From: Streptomyces sp. AC555_RSS877
Lineage (GTDB): Bacteria; Actinomycetota; Actinomycetes; Streptomycetales; Streptomycetaceae
Assembly (NCBI RefSeq): GCF_019049245.1
Contig: NZ_JAGMUK010000052.1
Location: forward strand, 91,185-155,184
Reading direction: 5' to 3'
Length of the DNA: 64,000 nucleotides
Positions 1 through 7,911 of this stretch are shown here, piece by piece (position 1 is the first letter of the stretch; each line of letters starts with the position of its first letter). The position numbers and the translations under genes were made by a program. The notes beneath the pieces are model-generated. The model was not told where the DNA came from. It ran no database searches and saw only the letters and a program-made list of their open reading frames with translations.

Positions 1-132
1 GAACCGGCCCTCGCGTTGCTGGAAGACCACGGCTATCTGCGGTCCTACCAGCCGGAGCGCACCGGCAAGCGCGGACGCCCGCCGGCCCCCCGCCTCGCCG
101 CCCACCCGTCCCTGCGCCACGGCGGCCGGTGA
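1..132 (+). CDS. C-terminal end of a replication-type protein of the mobile element (partial)
   Basis: The window opens inside a gene whose last 43 codons are visible, ending in TGA at 130-132. The tail reads as a short helical segment (ALLEDHGYLRSYQPE) followed by a basic, proline-rich end (GKRGRPPAPR). This style of ending is known from DUF3987/primase-type and RepSA-type proteins of actinomycete integrative elements, and the excisionase and integrase genes downstream fit that context. Family assignment is inference from a short tail; the catalytic part lies left of the window. Confidence 0.5.
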   Translation, partial: EPALALLEDHGYLRSYQPERTGKRGRPPAPRLAAHPSLRHGGR

Positions 133-154
133 CCCCTACCCGCCCAGACCCCTC

Positions 155-431
155 CCGCACAAACCGCGAAATCCGCAATAACCCTGGACGCCCCCGCTGA
201 CCTGCGACGCGGCCCCCGCCCCATCCCGGCCGGGGCCCGTCGCACAATCCCGCGATATTCCGCAAAAAAACCGAGCACCACCCCACCCACCGGGGCCGGT
301 CACTGGCCGCCCCTGATTTTTGCGGAATATCGCGGGTTTCTGCGGAGCACTGTCCACCACCGCCCGCACATCACATCACCTCAGGTCAGCACCCATCCCC
401 GGCTTTTCTGCGGATTTTGCGGTTTGTGCGG
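155..431. repeat. Nested inverted repeats between the rep-like gene and xis
   Basis: Two pairs of inverted arms are nested. The outer arms, 155-177 and 409-431, are 23 nt and match at 22 of 23 positions. The inner arms, 249-268 and 317-336, are a perfect 20-nt match. All four arms share a core like CCGCRAWATCCGCA, so they also read as two oppositely oriented pairs of one iteron. The stretch 133-470 has no gene and is AT-richer at the arms than its surroundings. It could be an operator or origin region for the element, or a multi-site binding region for its excisionase/regulator; which is unknown. Confidence 0.8.
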
Positions 432-470
432 CGGCATCTGCCCGTGAAATCAGCCTCATCGGAGTGAGCC

Positions 471-698
471 TTGGACGAACACGGCACCCTCGCGACCCCC
501 GCAGACGACGACGCCACGTTGGTTCTCCTCAAGGTTGAAGAGGCCGCCCGTCGACTCCGCATCGGCCGGACCACATGCTTCGCGCTCATCCGCACCGGCG
601 AACTGGAGTCCGTCATGGTCGGCGGTCTCCGCCGCGTCCCCGCCGACGCGCCGGCCGCGTATGTCACCCGTCTCCGCACCGCCCACCAAGCCGCTTGA
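471..698 (+). CDS. xis: Excisionase-family small helix-turn-helix protein (Xis)
   Basis: A 75-residue protein with a MerR/excisionase-type winged helix: LKVEEAARRLRIGRTTCFALI forms the helix-turn-helix (about residues 19-39), followed by the short wing ELESVMVGGLRRVP. In integrative elements such proteins bind near the attachment site and turn the integrase toward excision. The TTG start is chosen because GGAGTGAG lies just upstream (461-468). It is followed after 84 bp by the integrase, the usual xis-int order. Its target may be the nested inverted repeats just upstream (inference). Confidence 0.8.
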   Translation: MDEHGTLATPADDDATLVLLKVEEAARRLRIGRTTCFALIRTGELESVMVGGLRRVPADAPAAYVTRLRTAHQAA

Positions 699-782
699 CG
701 ACGCCCGGGGCGGCGGCACTCCCGGACAGGACAGCCCGCCGCTCCGGTCTCTATCCCGACACCGAGAATCAGGAGTCTGCCC

Positions 783-2045
783 GTGGCAGAGGAACAGAAG
801 CGCACTCGACAGCCCAACGGCCGTAGCTCGATCTACTTGGGCAAAGACGGTAAGTGGCACGGCCGCGTCACCGTCGGCATCCGAGACGACGGCACCCCGG
901 ACCGCCGCCACGTGGAACGCAAGACCCGCGCCGAAGTGACGGGCGCCGTACGCGAGTTGGAGAATCAACGCGACGCCAAGACCGTGAAGAAGCCCGGCAA
1001 GGCGTGGACGGTCAAGGCCTGGCTGACGCACTGGATTGAGAACGTCGCGCCCCTCGCCGTCAACGACAACACGATGGTCGGGTACGGCGTCGCCGTGCGA
1101 AAGCACCTCATCCCCGGCTTGGGTGCTCACCGTCTCGACAGGCTCAAGCCTGAGCACATCGAGGCGTTCTACGCCAAGATGCAGGCCAACGGCAGTAAGC
1201 CCGCGACCGCTCACCAGGTGCACCGAACCTTCCGCACCGCCCTCAACGAAGCCGTACGGCGCGGGCATCTCGGCAAGAACCCCGTCCAGTTGGCCAAGGC
1301 ACCGAAAACGGGGGAACACGAGGTAGAGCCCTACAACGTCCAAGAGGTACAGCGGTTGCTCAAAACTGCTGACCAGCAGCGCAACTCAGCTCGCTGGGCC
1401 ATCGCCCTCGCGCTCGGACTGCGACAAGGGGAAGTGCTTGGTCTGAGGTGGGACGACGTGGACCTTGACGGTGGATTCCTCGTGGTCCGCCGTAGTCGTC
1501 ACCGGCCGCAGTACACCCACGGGTGCGCGGACCCCTGCGGTCGCAAGGCCGCCGGATACTGCCCGCAGAGGCGTCGCACGAACCCGGAGTTGGCCACCAC
1601 CAAGTCGCGCGCCGGCCGCCGCGCCGTCGGTCTTCCCGAGCAACTCGTCGACCTACTCCGTGCCCACCTCAAGGCGCAGGAAGGGGAGCGGGCGACGGCC
1701 GGGAATCGCTGGGAGGAGAACCAACTGGTCTTCCCGGATGAACACGGCCGTAGTCCGTCCCACCGTCGGGACTGGGCCGAGTGGAAGGCACTCCTCACGG
1801 AGGCGAACGTCCGAGACGGACGCCTTCACGACGCGCGCCACACGGCAGCGACGGTCTTGCTCATCCTCGGTGTCCCCGAGCGTGCCGTCATGGGCCTCAT
1901 GGGGTGGTCGACCACCGCCATGGCCGCTCGATATCAGCACATGGTGGATGCCGTGCGGGCCGACGTCGCGAGGCAAGTGGACGGCCTCATCTGGAAGTCC
2001 GATGCAATTCGGCCAGCGGACCACGACGGCGAGGGCTTGCCCTAG
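783..2045 (+). CDS. int: Tyrosine site-specific recombinase (integrase) of the mobile element
   Basis: A 420-residue phage-type integrase. An N-terminal arm-binding segment (about 1-75) and SAM-like core-binding domain (75-165) precede the catalytic domain. Visible catalytic residues are Arg near 215 (GLRQGEVLGLRW), the H349-x-x-R352 box (LHDARHTA), W375 in the MGWS turn, and the nucleophile Y384 (ARYQHM). A Cys-rich insertion (CADPCGRKAAGYC, about 249-262) is typical of Streptomyces AICE integrases. The GTG start is preceded by CAGGAG. It would integrate and excise the element at the 3' end of tRNA-Cys to its right, given the position and orientation of the tRNA (inference). Confidence 0.95.
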   Translation: MAEEQKRTRQPNGRSSIYLGKDGKWHGRVTVGIRDDGTPDRRHVERKTRAEVTGAVRELENQRDAKTVKKPGKAWTVKAWLTHWIENVAPLAVNDNTMVGYGVAVRKHLIPGLGAHRLDRLKPEHIEAFYAKMQANGSKPATAHQVHRTFRTALNEAVRRGHLGKNPVQLAKAPKTGEHEVEPYNVQEVQRLLKTADQQRNSARWAIALALGLRQGEVLGLRWDDVDLDGGFLVVRRSRHRPQYTHGCADPCGRKAAGYCPQRRRTNPELATTKSRAGRRAVGLPEQLVDLLRAHLKAQEGERATAGNRWEENQLVFPDEHGRSPSHRRDWAEWKALLTEANVRDGRLHDARHTAATVLLILGVPERAVMGLMGWSTTAMAARYQHMVDAVRADVARQVDGLIWKSDAIRPADHDGEGLP

Positions 2046-2108
2046 CAAGTGAACTTGGCCTCCGAATGGCCCAGTTGTCCGATACTCTGATCGCCGCTTG
2101 GTCGCAGT

Positions 2109-2162
2109 CTCCCGCATTCGGGAGCAGACATGTGTCGTCAGCACCCCCATTGGGGTGCTGAC
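2109..2162 (+). promoter_or_regulatory. Two tandem hairpins with identical CATT loops upstream of the DUF6551 gene
   Basis: 2109-2124 forms CTCCCG-CATT-CGGGAG (6-bp stem). 2137-2162 forms an 11-bp stem, GTCAGCACCCC against GGGGTGCTGAC, again with the loop CATT. The second ends 16 nt before the TTG start of the next gene, so it covers the promoter or leader. Neither has a T-tract, so an operator or translational control element fits better than a terminator (inference). Confidence 0.6.
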
Positions 2163-2178
2163 ACAGAGGGGGGAAGCC

Positions 2179-3036
2179 TTGTCCGGCAAGGACTACAGCT
2201 ACGACATCCCGGACCACCCGATCGAGTACATCAAGGTGGATCCGATGACTATCAAGTTCGACCCCCGCGCGCAGCGCAATCTCAACAAGGCCCGTGCGCA
2301 AGCCATTGCTGAGAAGCTTGTCCCCACGGCCCTCGGGACGCCGATCCTCTCGCACCGCGAGGACGGTCTGTACGCGGTGGACGGCATGCACCGCGTCTAC
2401 GCCTGCCAGCTCATCCTGTCCGGGAAGGTCTCGGTCTCGGAGGAGGTGCGCAAGGCTGTCCAGACCATCACTTGCGAGGTCCACTCCGGCCTGTCGATGG
2501 CCAACGAGGCGTCACTGTTCATCATCAAGAACAAGGAGTCCTCGAAGGTCGGCGCGAACGACGAGTTCAGGATTGGCCGGCTGGCGGGGCACCCGCTCTT
2601 CGTGGACACGAACACCGTTCTGGAGAAGCATCAGCTCAAGGTTGGCAGTCGCAGCGTCAACGGCCTGCGCGGTATCAAGGGAATCCTCGGCATCGTCATC
2701 GAGTACGGCCCTGAGAGCCTCGATGAGGCGCTCACCATCGCCGAGGACGCCTGGGGCCGCACCCCCGACACCTGGGACTCCGTCATCCTCGGTGGCATCG
2801 CCACGGTGATGTCCAAACACTCCGGCGTGGTCAAGCCCAAGGTCCTGGCGGAGAGGCTCCAGCGGCAGGGGAACCCGGTTAACTTCCGGCAGAAAATCCA
2901 TAACCTGGCCACCAACGGCAACACCCGCGCTGACGGCACGAAGGGTCGCCTCAAGGCTGCTCACATCGCGGTCGCCTCCGCCTGGAATGGTAGCCGCCGC
3001 ACTAACCGTCTCCCCATCCCGAACATCTTCGAGTAG
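2179..3036 (+). CDS. DUF6551 / ParB-N-like nuclease-fold protein of the mobile element
   Basis: A 285-residue soluble protein. The N-terminal half resembles ParB/sulfiredoxin-fold domains: a pairwise-contact segment (VDPMTIKFDPRAQR), then ILSHREDGLYAVDGMHRVYA, the box that in ParB-like domains binds nucleotide or DNA. The C-terminal half is helical with a basic end. Such proteins occur in actinobacterial mobile elements and phages; their role is not established. The TTG start at 2179 is preferred over upstream in-frame codons because GAGGGGGGA lies just before it and the upstream DNA is a palindrome. The gene sits between integrase and attachment site, an unusual place for cargo or a maintenance gene. 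Confidence 0.7.
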   Translation: MSGKDYSYDIPDHPIEYIKVDPMTIKFDPRAQRNLNKARAQAIAEKLVPTALGTPILSHREDGLYAVDGMHRVYACQLILSGKVSVSEEVRKAVQTITCEVHSGLSMANEASLFIIKNKESSKVGANDEFRIGRLAGHPLFVDTNTVLEKHQLKVGSRSVNGLRGIKGILGIVIEYGPESLDEALTIAEDAWGRTPDTWDSVILGGIATVMSKHSGVVKPKVLAERLQRQGNPVNFRQKIHNLATNGNTRADGTKGRLKAAHIAVASAWNGSRRTNRLPIPNIFE

Positions 3037-3135
3037 TCCCAACAGGCGCGGTGCCCTGCCCCTTACCTGCGGCAAGGGGTGCCGTGCTCTCTTCGCTCGA
3101 ATCCGCTAACTGAGACGGGAACTGAGACGGACGAC

Positions 3136-3173
3136 CGATAGGGCGGCACCCCCGGAGGGGTGCCGCCCTATCG
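3136..3173. terminator. Strong terminator at the element boundary
   Basis: Perfect 17-bp stem (3136-3152 with 3157-3173), loop CGGA, followed on the + strand by TTTTA. It lies between the last element gene and tRNA-Cys and can stop transcription in both directions. Confidence 0.85.
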
Positions 3174-3195
3174 TTTTACCTGGTGAAGGCGGTAG

Positions 3196-3235
3196 AGGCC
3201 GTAGCGGGATTCGAACCCACGTAACTCGCTTTGCA
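3196..3235. other. Probable attachment site overlapping the tRNA-Cys 3' half
   Basis: Integrative elements of this type recombine in the 3' half of a tRNA gene and restore it. The tRNA 3' half lies at the end of the element-like block, with the integrase about 1.15 kb away. The matching direct repeat would be at the left end of the element, outside this window, so the extent given is only an estimate. Confidence 0.4.
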
Positions 3236-3267
3236 GGCGAGCCCCTGAACCACTCGGGCATACGGCC
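3196..3267 (-). tRNA. tRNA-Cys (anticodon GCA)
   Basis: On the minus strand the acceptor arms GGCCGTA/TACGGCC pair over 7 bp. The anticodon stem CTCGC/GCGAG closes the loop CTGCAAA, giving anticodon GCA. The T arm has TTCGAAT in the loop and the discriminator base is U, as expected for tRNA-Cys. No CCA is encoded. Its 3' end faces the integrase gene, the orientation expected for an integration target. Confidence 0.92.
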
Positions 3268-3470
3268 GTGTCGGTGGAGCGTGGTGCTCCGTTCCGGACT
3301 TGGTGAGACGACCGTACGGCGGGGCGGGCAGGGGGCTCAAGGGAATCGCGGGTGCCGCAACGGGACTGCCATACGCCGTTCATGAACGGGCGGTGCGTGG
3401 GGGTGGTCGTACGACCAAGGTCCCGGGTCGGGACCTTCTCCCGACAGGGGTCAAACACCCCCGTGGCCCT

Positions 3471-3476
3471 TACGCT
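3471..3476 (+). promoter_or_regulatory. -10 element of a leaderless promoter (MFS gene)
   Basis: TACGCT ends 7 nt before the ATG at 3484 and no Shine-Dalgarno sequence is present, so transcription should begin at the start codon. Confidence 0.6.
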
Positions 3477-3483
3477 GGCGACC

Positions 3484-4923
3484 ATGACCGTTCTGGAGCC
3501 GCGTGACAACGGCGTCGTGGAAAGCCCTGACCTGCCCCGCGTCGACGAGACGGTGCTGAGCCGGCCGTACCGGGCGCTCAGCGTCGGGATCGTCTCCGTC
3601 GTCCTGCTCATCGCCTTCGAGGCGACCGCGGTCGGTACGGCGATGCCGGTTGCCGCGCGGGAGTTGGACGGGGTCTCGTTGTACGCGTTCGCGTTCTCCG
3701 GGTACTTCACGACCTCTCTGTTCGGGATGGTGCTCTCCGGGCAGTGGTCCGACCGCGGGAGGCCGGTCGGACCACTGACCGCCGGCATCGGGGCCTTCGC
3801 CGCGGGGCTGGTGCTGTCCGGGACGGCGGGGGTGATGTGGCTGTTCATCCTCGGGCGGGCGGTGCAGGGGCTCGGGGGCGGGCTGGTGATCGTCGCGCTG
3901 TACGTCGTGGTGGGGCGGGCTTATCCCGAGCGGTTGCGACCCGCGATCATGGCGGCGTTCGCGGCGAGCTGGGTCGTGCCGTCGATCGTGGGCCCGCTCG
4001 CCTCGGGGGCGGTGACCGAGCATCTGGGGTGGCGGTGGGTGTTCGTCGGGATACCGGTGCTGGTGGTGTTTCCGCTGGCGCTCGCGCTGCCGCAGATACG
4101 GCGGCTGGCCTCCGGGGCGGTGCAGAGGGGCGCGGGGAGCGGTTCGGTCGACCGGCGCCGCATCCGGCTCGCCCTCGGGATCTCGCTCGGCGCCGGACTC
4201 CTCCAGTACGCGGCCCAGGATCTGCGCCCCCTCTCGCTCCTCCCCGCCGCTGTCGGCGTCGCACTGCTCGTGCCGGCCGTTCTCGGGCTGCTTCCGCGCG
4301 GCACCTACCGGGCGGCGCGCGGGCTGCCCTCCGTCGTGCTGTTGCGGGGCGTCGCGGCGGGGTCCTTCATCGCCGCCGAGTCGTTCGTGCCGCTGATGCT
4401 GGTCACCCAGCGGGGGTTGTCGCCGACGACGGCCGGCTTCTCCCTCGCGGCGGGCGGGGGGACGTGGGCGTTGGGGTCGTGGGTGCAGTCGCGCCGGCGG
4501 GTGGAACCGTACCGGGAGCGTCTGATGACGGCGGGGATGGTGCTGGTCGCCGCCGCGATCGCCGCCGCGCCGAGTGTGCTGATCCCGGCCGTGCCCGCCT
4601 GGGTCCTCGCCGTGGCCTGGGCATTCGGCTGCTTCGGGATGGGCCTGGTGATCTCCTCCACCAGCGTGCTCCTGCTCCACCTCTCCGCCCCCGAGGAGGC
4701 CGGCACCAACTCCGCCGCCCTCCAGATGTCCGACGGCCTGTCCAACGTGATCCTCCTGGCGATCGGCGGCGCGGCGTTCGCTGCCCTGGGAGGAGGGACG
4801 GTGAGCCACACGGCCACGGAGGCGTCGGGGTCCCATCCGGCGGCCTTCGCCGCGGTGTTCCTGCCGATGGCGGGGGTGGCGTTGCTGGGGGCCTGGGTGA
4901 CCACGCGGGTGCGGGAGCGGTGA
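3484..4923 (+). CDS. MFS multidrug-type efflux transporter
   Basis: A 479-residue integral membrane protein of the major facilitator superfamily with about 14 hydrophobic segments. The loop GQWSDRGRPVGP after helix 2 is the MFS signature A position, and GRAVQGLGGG (helix 4) is typical of proton-driven drug efflux pumps of the DHA2 style. The ATG at 3484 is chosen because a -10 hexamer lies 7 nt upstream, making the mRNA leaderless; a longer reading frame upstream has no support. The substrate cannot be read from the sequence. The last codons lie within a 23-bp tandem duplication that runs past the stop. Confidence 0.85.
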   Translation: MTVLEPRDNGVVESPDLPRVDETVLSRPYRALSVGIVSVVLLIAFEATAVGTAMPVAARELDGVSLYAFAFSGYFTTSLFGMVLSGQWSDRGRPVGPLTAGIGAFAAGLVLSGTAGVMWLFILGRAVQGLGGGLVIVALYVVVGRAYPERLRPAIMAAFAASWVVPSIVGPLASGAVTEHLGWRWVFVGIPVLVVFPLALALPQIRRLASGAVQRGAGSGSVDRRRIRLALGISLGAGLLQYAAQDLRPLSLLPAAVGVALLVPAVLGLLPRGTYRAARGLPSVVLLRGVAAGSFIAAESFVPLMLVTQRGLSPTTAGFSLAAGGGTWALGSWVQSRRRVEPYRERLMTAGMVLVAAAIAAAPSVLIPAVPAWVLAVAWAFGCFGMGLVISSTSVLLLHLSAPEEAGTNSAALQMSDGLSNVILLAIGGAAFAALGGGTVSHTATEASGSHPAAFAAVFLPMAGVALLGAWVTTRVRER

Positions 4924-4942
4924 CCACACGGGTGCGGGAGAG
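4897..4942 (+). repeat. 23-bp tandem duplication across the stop codon of the MFS gene
   Basis: Two adjacent 23-bp units (4897-4919 and 4920-4942) match at 21 positions. The first encodes the C-terminal VTTRVRE; the stop TGA lies at the junction inside the second unit. Confidence 0.85.
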
Positions 4943-4981
4943 GTGAGCCGTAATGCGCTCGCCGGTTCCCGGGCGCACTCC

Positions 4982-4987
4982 TATCCT
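4982..4987 (+). promoter_or_regulatory. -10 element of a leaderless promoter (toxin-antitoxin operon)
   Basis: TATCCT ends 7 nt before the ATG at 4995; no ribosome binding site is visible. Confidence 0.6.
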
Positions 4988-4994
4988 GACCGGC

Positions 4995-5207
4995 ATGCAC
5001 GAGTTCGGCCTCCCCCTGCCCCTCTCCCTGCCGCCCGACACACGGCGGGATCTCGACGACCTCGCGGACGCCACCGGGCGCCTCCCCGAGGACCTCGCGC
5101 GGGAGGCCGTACGGCGCCATCTGGACGACGAGGCCCGGCGCGTGCGCTCAGCCGGACAGCGGCTCGCCTCGGCGCACGCCGGTCTGTTGCAGAGGCTCGG
5201 CGAATGA
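4995..5207 (+). CDS. Antitoxin-like ribbon-helix-helix protein paired with Doc
   Basis: A 70-residue protein: after a short strand (LPLPLSLPPDTRRDLDDLA) comes an amphipathic helix pair (GRLPEDLAREAVRRHLDDEA), the pattern of ribbon-helix-helix antitoxins that bind their own promoter and neutralise the partner toxin through the C-terminal tail. It overlaps the downstream Fic/Doc gene by four bases (ATGA), so the two are translationally coupled. Identification rests on the partner and fold pattern rather than on a conserved motif. Confidence 0.75.
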   Translation: MHEFGLPLPLSLPPDTRRDLDDLADATGRLPEDLAREAVRRHLDDEARRVRSAGQRLASAHAGLLQRLGE

Positions 5208-5578
5208 CCCGGCACCTCACCGTCGCGGAGGTCACCGCACTCGCCGAGGTCGCCTTCGGCGGGCGGCCGCCCGAGGCCAGGGAGCCCGGGCTGCTCGCCT
5301 CCGCCGTGCACCGGCCACGCGCCCGCATGTTCGGTACGACGGCGTACGACGACCTGTACGAGCAGGCCGCCGCCCTCCTCCACGCCATCGCCACCAACCA
5401 CCCCCTCGTCGACGGCAACAAGCGCACCGCCTGGCTCGCCGCCGCGACCTTCCTCGCGGTCAACGGAGTCGATCTCGAACACTGCGACCAGGACACCGCG
5501 TACGACCTGGTCATCGATGTCGCCTCCGGGAACGAGAGCGAGGTCTCCGCGATCGCGGGGCGGCTGCGACTGCTGTGA
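5204..5578 (+). CDS. doc: Fic/Doc-family toxin
   Basis: A 124-residue protein with the Doc form of the Fic signature, HPLVDGNKRTAW (about residues 66-77), which in Doc of phage P1 phosphorylates elongation factor Tu. The length matches Doc (about 126). The start codon overlaps the stop of the antitoxin-like gene. As a class II toxin-antitoxin pair the likely roles are growth arrest, stabilisation of the region or phage defence; the position just outside the mobile element is notable. Confidence 0.88.
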   Translation: MTRHLTVAEVTALAEVAFGGRPPEAREPGLLASAVHRPRARMFGTTAYDDLYEQAAALLHAIATNHPLVDGNKRTAWLAAATFLAVNGVDLEHCDQDTAYDLVIDVASGNESEVSAIAGRLRLL

Positions 5579-5719
5579 CGTGGGTCCCACCCACGGGCTA
5601 CCCGGCCTTGTCCGCACGTTGACACCACCGGGCCGCCGGTAGGGTGGCCCGGTTGTCATACGTAGCCCAGCTGTCCCAGTAGTTCCGCCGAGCCGCCCGA
5701 CCACCCACCGACGGAGACC

Positions 5720-7513
5720 GTGACTACCACCGCCGCCTCCTCCTCCCACCACCTTTCCCCCGCCTTCCCCGGCCGGGCCCCCTGGGGCACCGCCGGCAAG
5801 CTGCGTGCCTGGCAGCAGGGTGCGATGGAGAGATACGTCCAGGAGCAGCCGCGTGACTTCCTCGCCGTCGCGACGCCCGGCGCCGGGAAGACGACGTTCG
5901 CGCTGACGCTGGCGTCCTGGCTGCTGCACCACCACGTCGTGCAGCAGGTGACCGTCGTCGCGCCGACCGAGCACCTGAAGAAGCAGTGGGCCGAGGCGGC
6001 CGCCCGGATAGGGATCAAGCTGGACCCGGAGTACAGCGCGGGCCCGCTCGGCAAGGACTACCAGGGTGTCGCGGTCACGTACGCCGGTGTCGGCGTGCGG
6101 CCCATGCTGCACCGCAACCGGGTCGAGCAGCGCAAGACCCTCGTCATCCTCGACGAGATCCACCACGCCGGTGACTCCAAGTCGTGGGGTGAGGCGTGTC
6201 TGGAGGCCTTCGAGCCGGCGACCCGACGGCTCGCGCTGACCGGTACGCCCTTCCGGTCGGACACCAACCCGATTCCCTTCGTGGCCTACGAGGAGGGCAA
6301 CGACGGGATCCGGCGGTCCGCCGCCGACTACACCTACGGCTACGGGTCGGCTCTGTCCGACGGGGTCGTCCGGCCGGTCATCTTCCTGTCCTACAGCGGC
6401 AACATGCGGTGGCGGACCAAGGCGGGCGACGAGATCGCCGCCCGGCTCGGCGAGCCCATGACCAAGGACGCGATCAGCCAGGCCTGGCGTACCGCCCTGG
6501 ATCCGCGCGGCGAGTGGATGCCCAGCGTTCTGCGCGCCGCCGACCAGCGGCTGACCGAGGTCAGGAAGGGCATCCCGGACGCCGGGGCGCTCGTCATCGC
6601 CTCCGACCAGGACTCCGCCCGCGCCTACGCCAAGCTCATCCGGGAGATCACGGGCAACAAGGCGACACTCGTGCTGTCCGACGACGCCGGGGCGTCCAAC
6701 AGGATCGACGAGTTCAGCAGTAGCAACGACCGGTGGATGGTCGCGGTGCGGATGGTGTCGGAGGGCGTCGACGTCCCGAGGCTCGCCGTCGGCGTGTACG
6801 CCACCACCATCTCGACTCCCCTCTTCTTCGCGCAGGCCGTCGGGCGTTTCGTACGGTCCCGGCGGCGCGGCGAGACCGCCTCCGTGTTCCTCCCGACAGT
6901 CCCCGACCTGCTCACCTTCGCCAACGAGATGGAGGTGGAGCGGGACCACGCCCTCGACAAGCCGAAGAAGGAGGGCGAGGAGGACCCGTACGCCGAGTCC
7001 GAGAAGGAGATGGAGGAGGCGAACAAGGAGCAGGACGAGGACACCGGCGAGCAGGAACAGTTCTCCTTCGAGGCACTGGAGTCCGAGGCCGTCTTCGACC
7101 GCGTCCTCTACGACGGCGCCGAGTTCGGCATGCAGGCCCACCCGGGAAGTGCGGAGGAGCAGGACTACCTCGGCATCCCCGGACTGCTGGAGCCCGACCA
7201 GGTGCAGCTCCTCCTCCAGAAGCGGCAGGCCCGGCAGATCGCGCACAGCCGCAAGAAGCCGGACGAGGAGGCCGACCTGCTGGAACTGCCCGCCGAGCGG
7301 CGTCCGGTCGTCTCGCACAAGGAGATGATGGAGCTGCGCAAGCAGCTCAACACGATGGTCGGCGCGTACGTCCATCAGAGCGGCAAGCCTCATGGCGTGA
7401 TCCACACCGAGCTGCGGCGGGTGTGCGGCGGGCCGCCCAGCGCCGAGGCCACGGCCGGGCAACTGCGGCAGCGGATCGCCAAGGTGCAGGAGTGGGCCAC
7501 GCGGATGCGGTGA
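5720..7513 (+). CDS. DEAD/DEAH-box superfamily 2 helicase
   Basis: A 597-residue SF2 ATPase. Walker A is ATPGAGKTTF (about 51-60), motif II DEIHH (144-148), motif III-like LTGTPFRSD (about 172-180), motif V VSEGVDVPRL and motif VI QAVGRFVRSRR (about 371-381). The region after motif VI carries a very acidic segment (about 417-446) and a basic C-terminal helical tail. Such helicases are conserved single genes in Streptomyces; the nucleic-acid substrate is not known. The GTG start has GGAG seven bases upstream. A candidate TTGACA/TAGGGT promoter (5619-5645) has short 15-bp spacing and is uncertain. Confidence 0.88.
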   Translation: MTTTAASSSHHLSPAFPGRAPWGTAGKLRAWQQGAMERYVQEQPRDFLAVATPGAGKTTFALTLASWLLHHHVVQQVTVVAPTEHLKKQWAEAAARIGIKLDPEYSAGPLGKDYQGVAVTYAGVGVRPMLHRNRVEQRKTLVILDEIHHAGDSKSWGEACLEAFEPATRRLALTGTPFRSDTNPIPFVAYEEGNDGIRRSAADYTYGYGSALSDGVVRPVIFLSYSGNMRWRTKAGDEIAARLGEPMTKDAISQAWRTALDPRGEWMPSVLRAADQRLTEVRKGIPDAGALVIASDQDSARAYAKLIREITGNKATLVLSDDAGASNRIDEFSSSNDRWMVAVRMVSEGVDVPRLAVGVYATTISTPLFFAQAVGRFVRSRRRGETASVFLPTVPDLLTFANEMEVERDHALDKPKKEGEEDPYAESEKEMEEANKEQDEDTGEQEQFSFEALESEAVFDRVLYDGAEFGMQAHPGSAEEQDYLGIPGLLEPDQVQLLLQKRQARQIAHSRKKPDEEADLLELPAERRPVVSHKEMMELRKQLNTMVGAYVHQSGKPHGVIHTELRRVCGGPPSAEATAGQLRQRIAKVQEWATRMR

Positions 7514-7911
7514 CGCCGGACGCGGGCCGCTCGGGGATGTCAGGTCCGACGCGCTCGCCTCGGTGCGGGCGTGTGCTGTGGCGTGTGCGGGCGTGTGCGC
7601 TCTGTGCGGGTGTGGTGCACGCCGGGGGCTATGCGCCGGACGTATGCGGACAAAGTGACGCAGTCCCTGCCGTGCAGTGCCCGGATTCTGGACGTAGCCT
7701 TCCGCTCAGCGAACCGCCTTCGCTACTGTCCGGCTACGCACACGCCCCGTGGCAGCGCCGCCGCGGAGCGCAGCCGTGAAGCGACGCGGTCCGGCAACTG
7801 GCCGGGCCGCCGGCCGATCGGCGGCCTCTGAAGCGCGTCGCCGACGGGACTCGGTGACGCATCTGACCAGCCAGGGGGCTGCCGACCTCACCACTTGGAG
7901 GAGTGGGCGTC
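7514..7911. other. 398-bp gene-free interval before the IclR gene
   Basis: No reading frame here has Streptomyces-type codon bias with a ribosome binding site, and no RNA gene or clear hairpin terminator was found. It presumably holds the promoter of the IclR regulator. Confidence 0.5.

Noticed and set aside
4403..7462. A 1019-codon minus-strand frame opposite the MFS, Doc and helicase genes
   Set aside because: It is the antisense shadow of three well-supported plus-strand genes and shows no domain or ribosome binding site.
7571..7831. 86-codon ORF between helicase and IclR genes
   Set aside because: No start signal, poor third-position bias, and no family resemblance.
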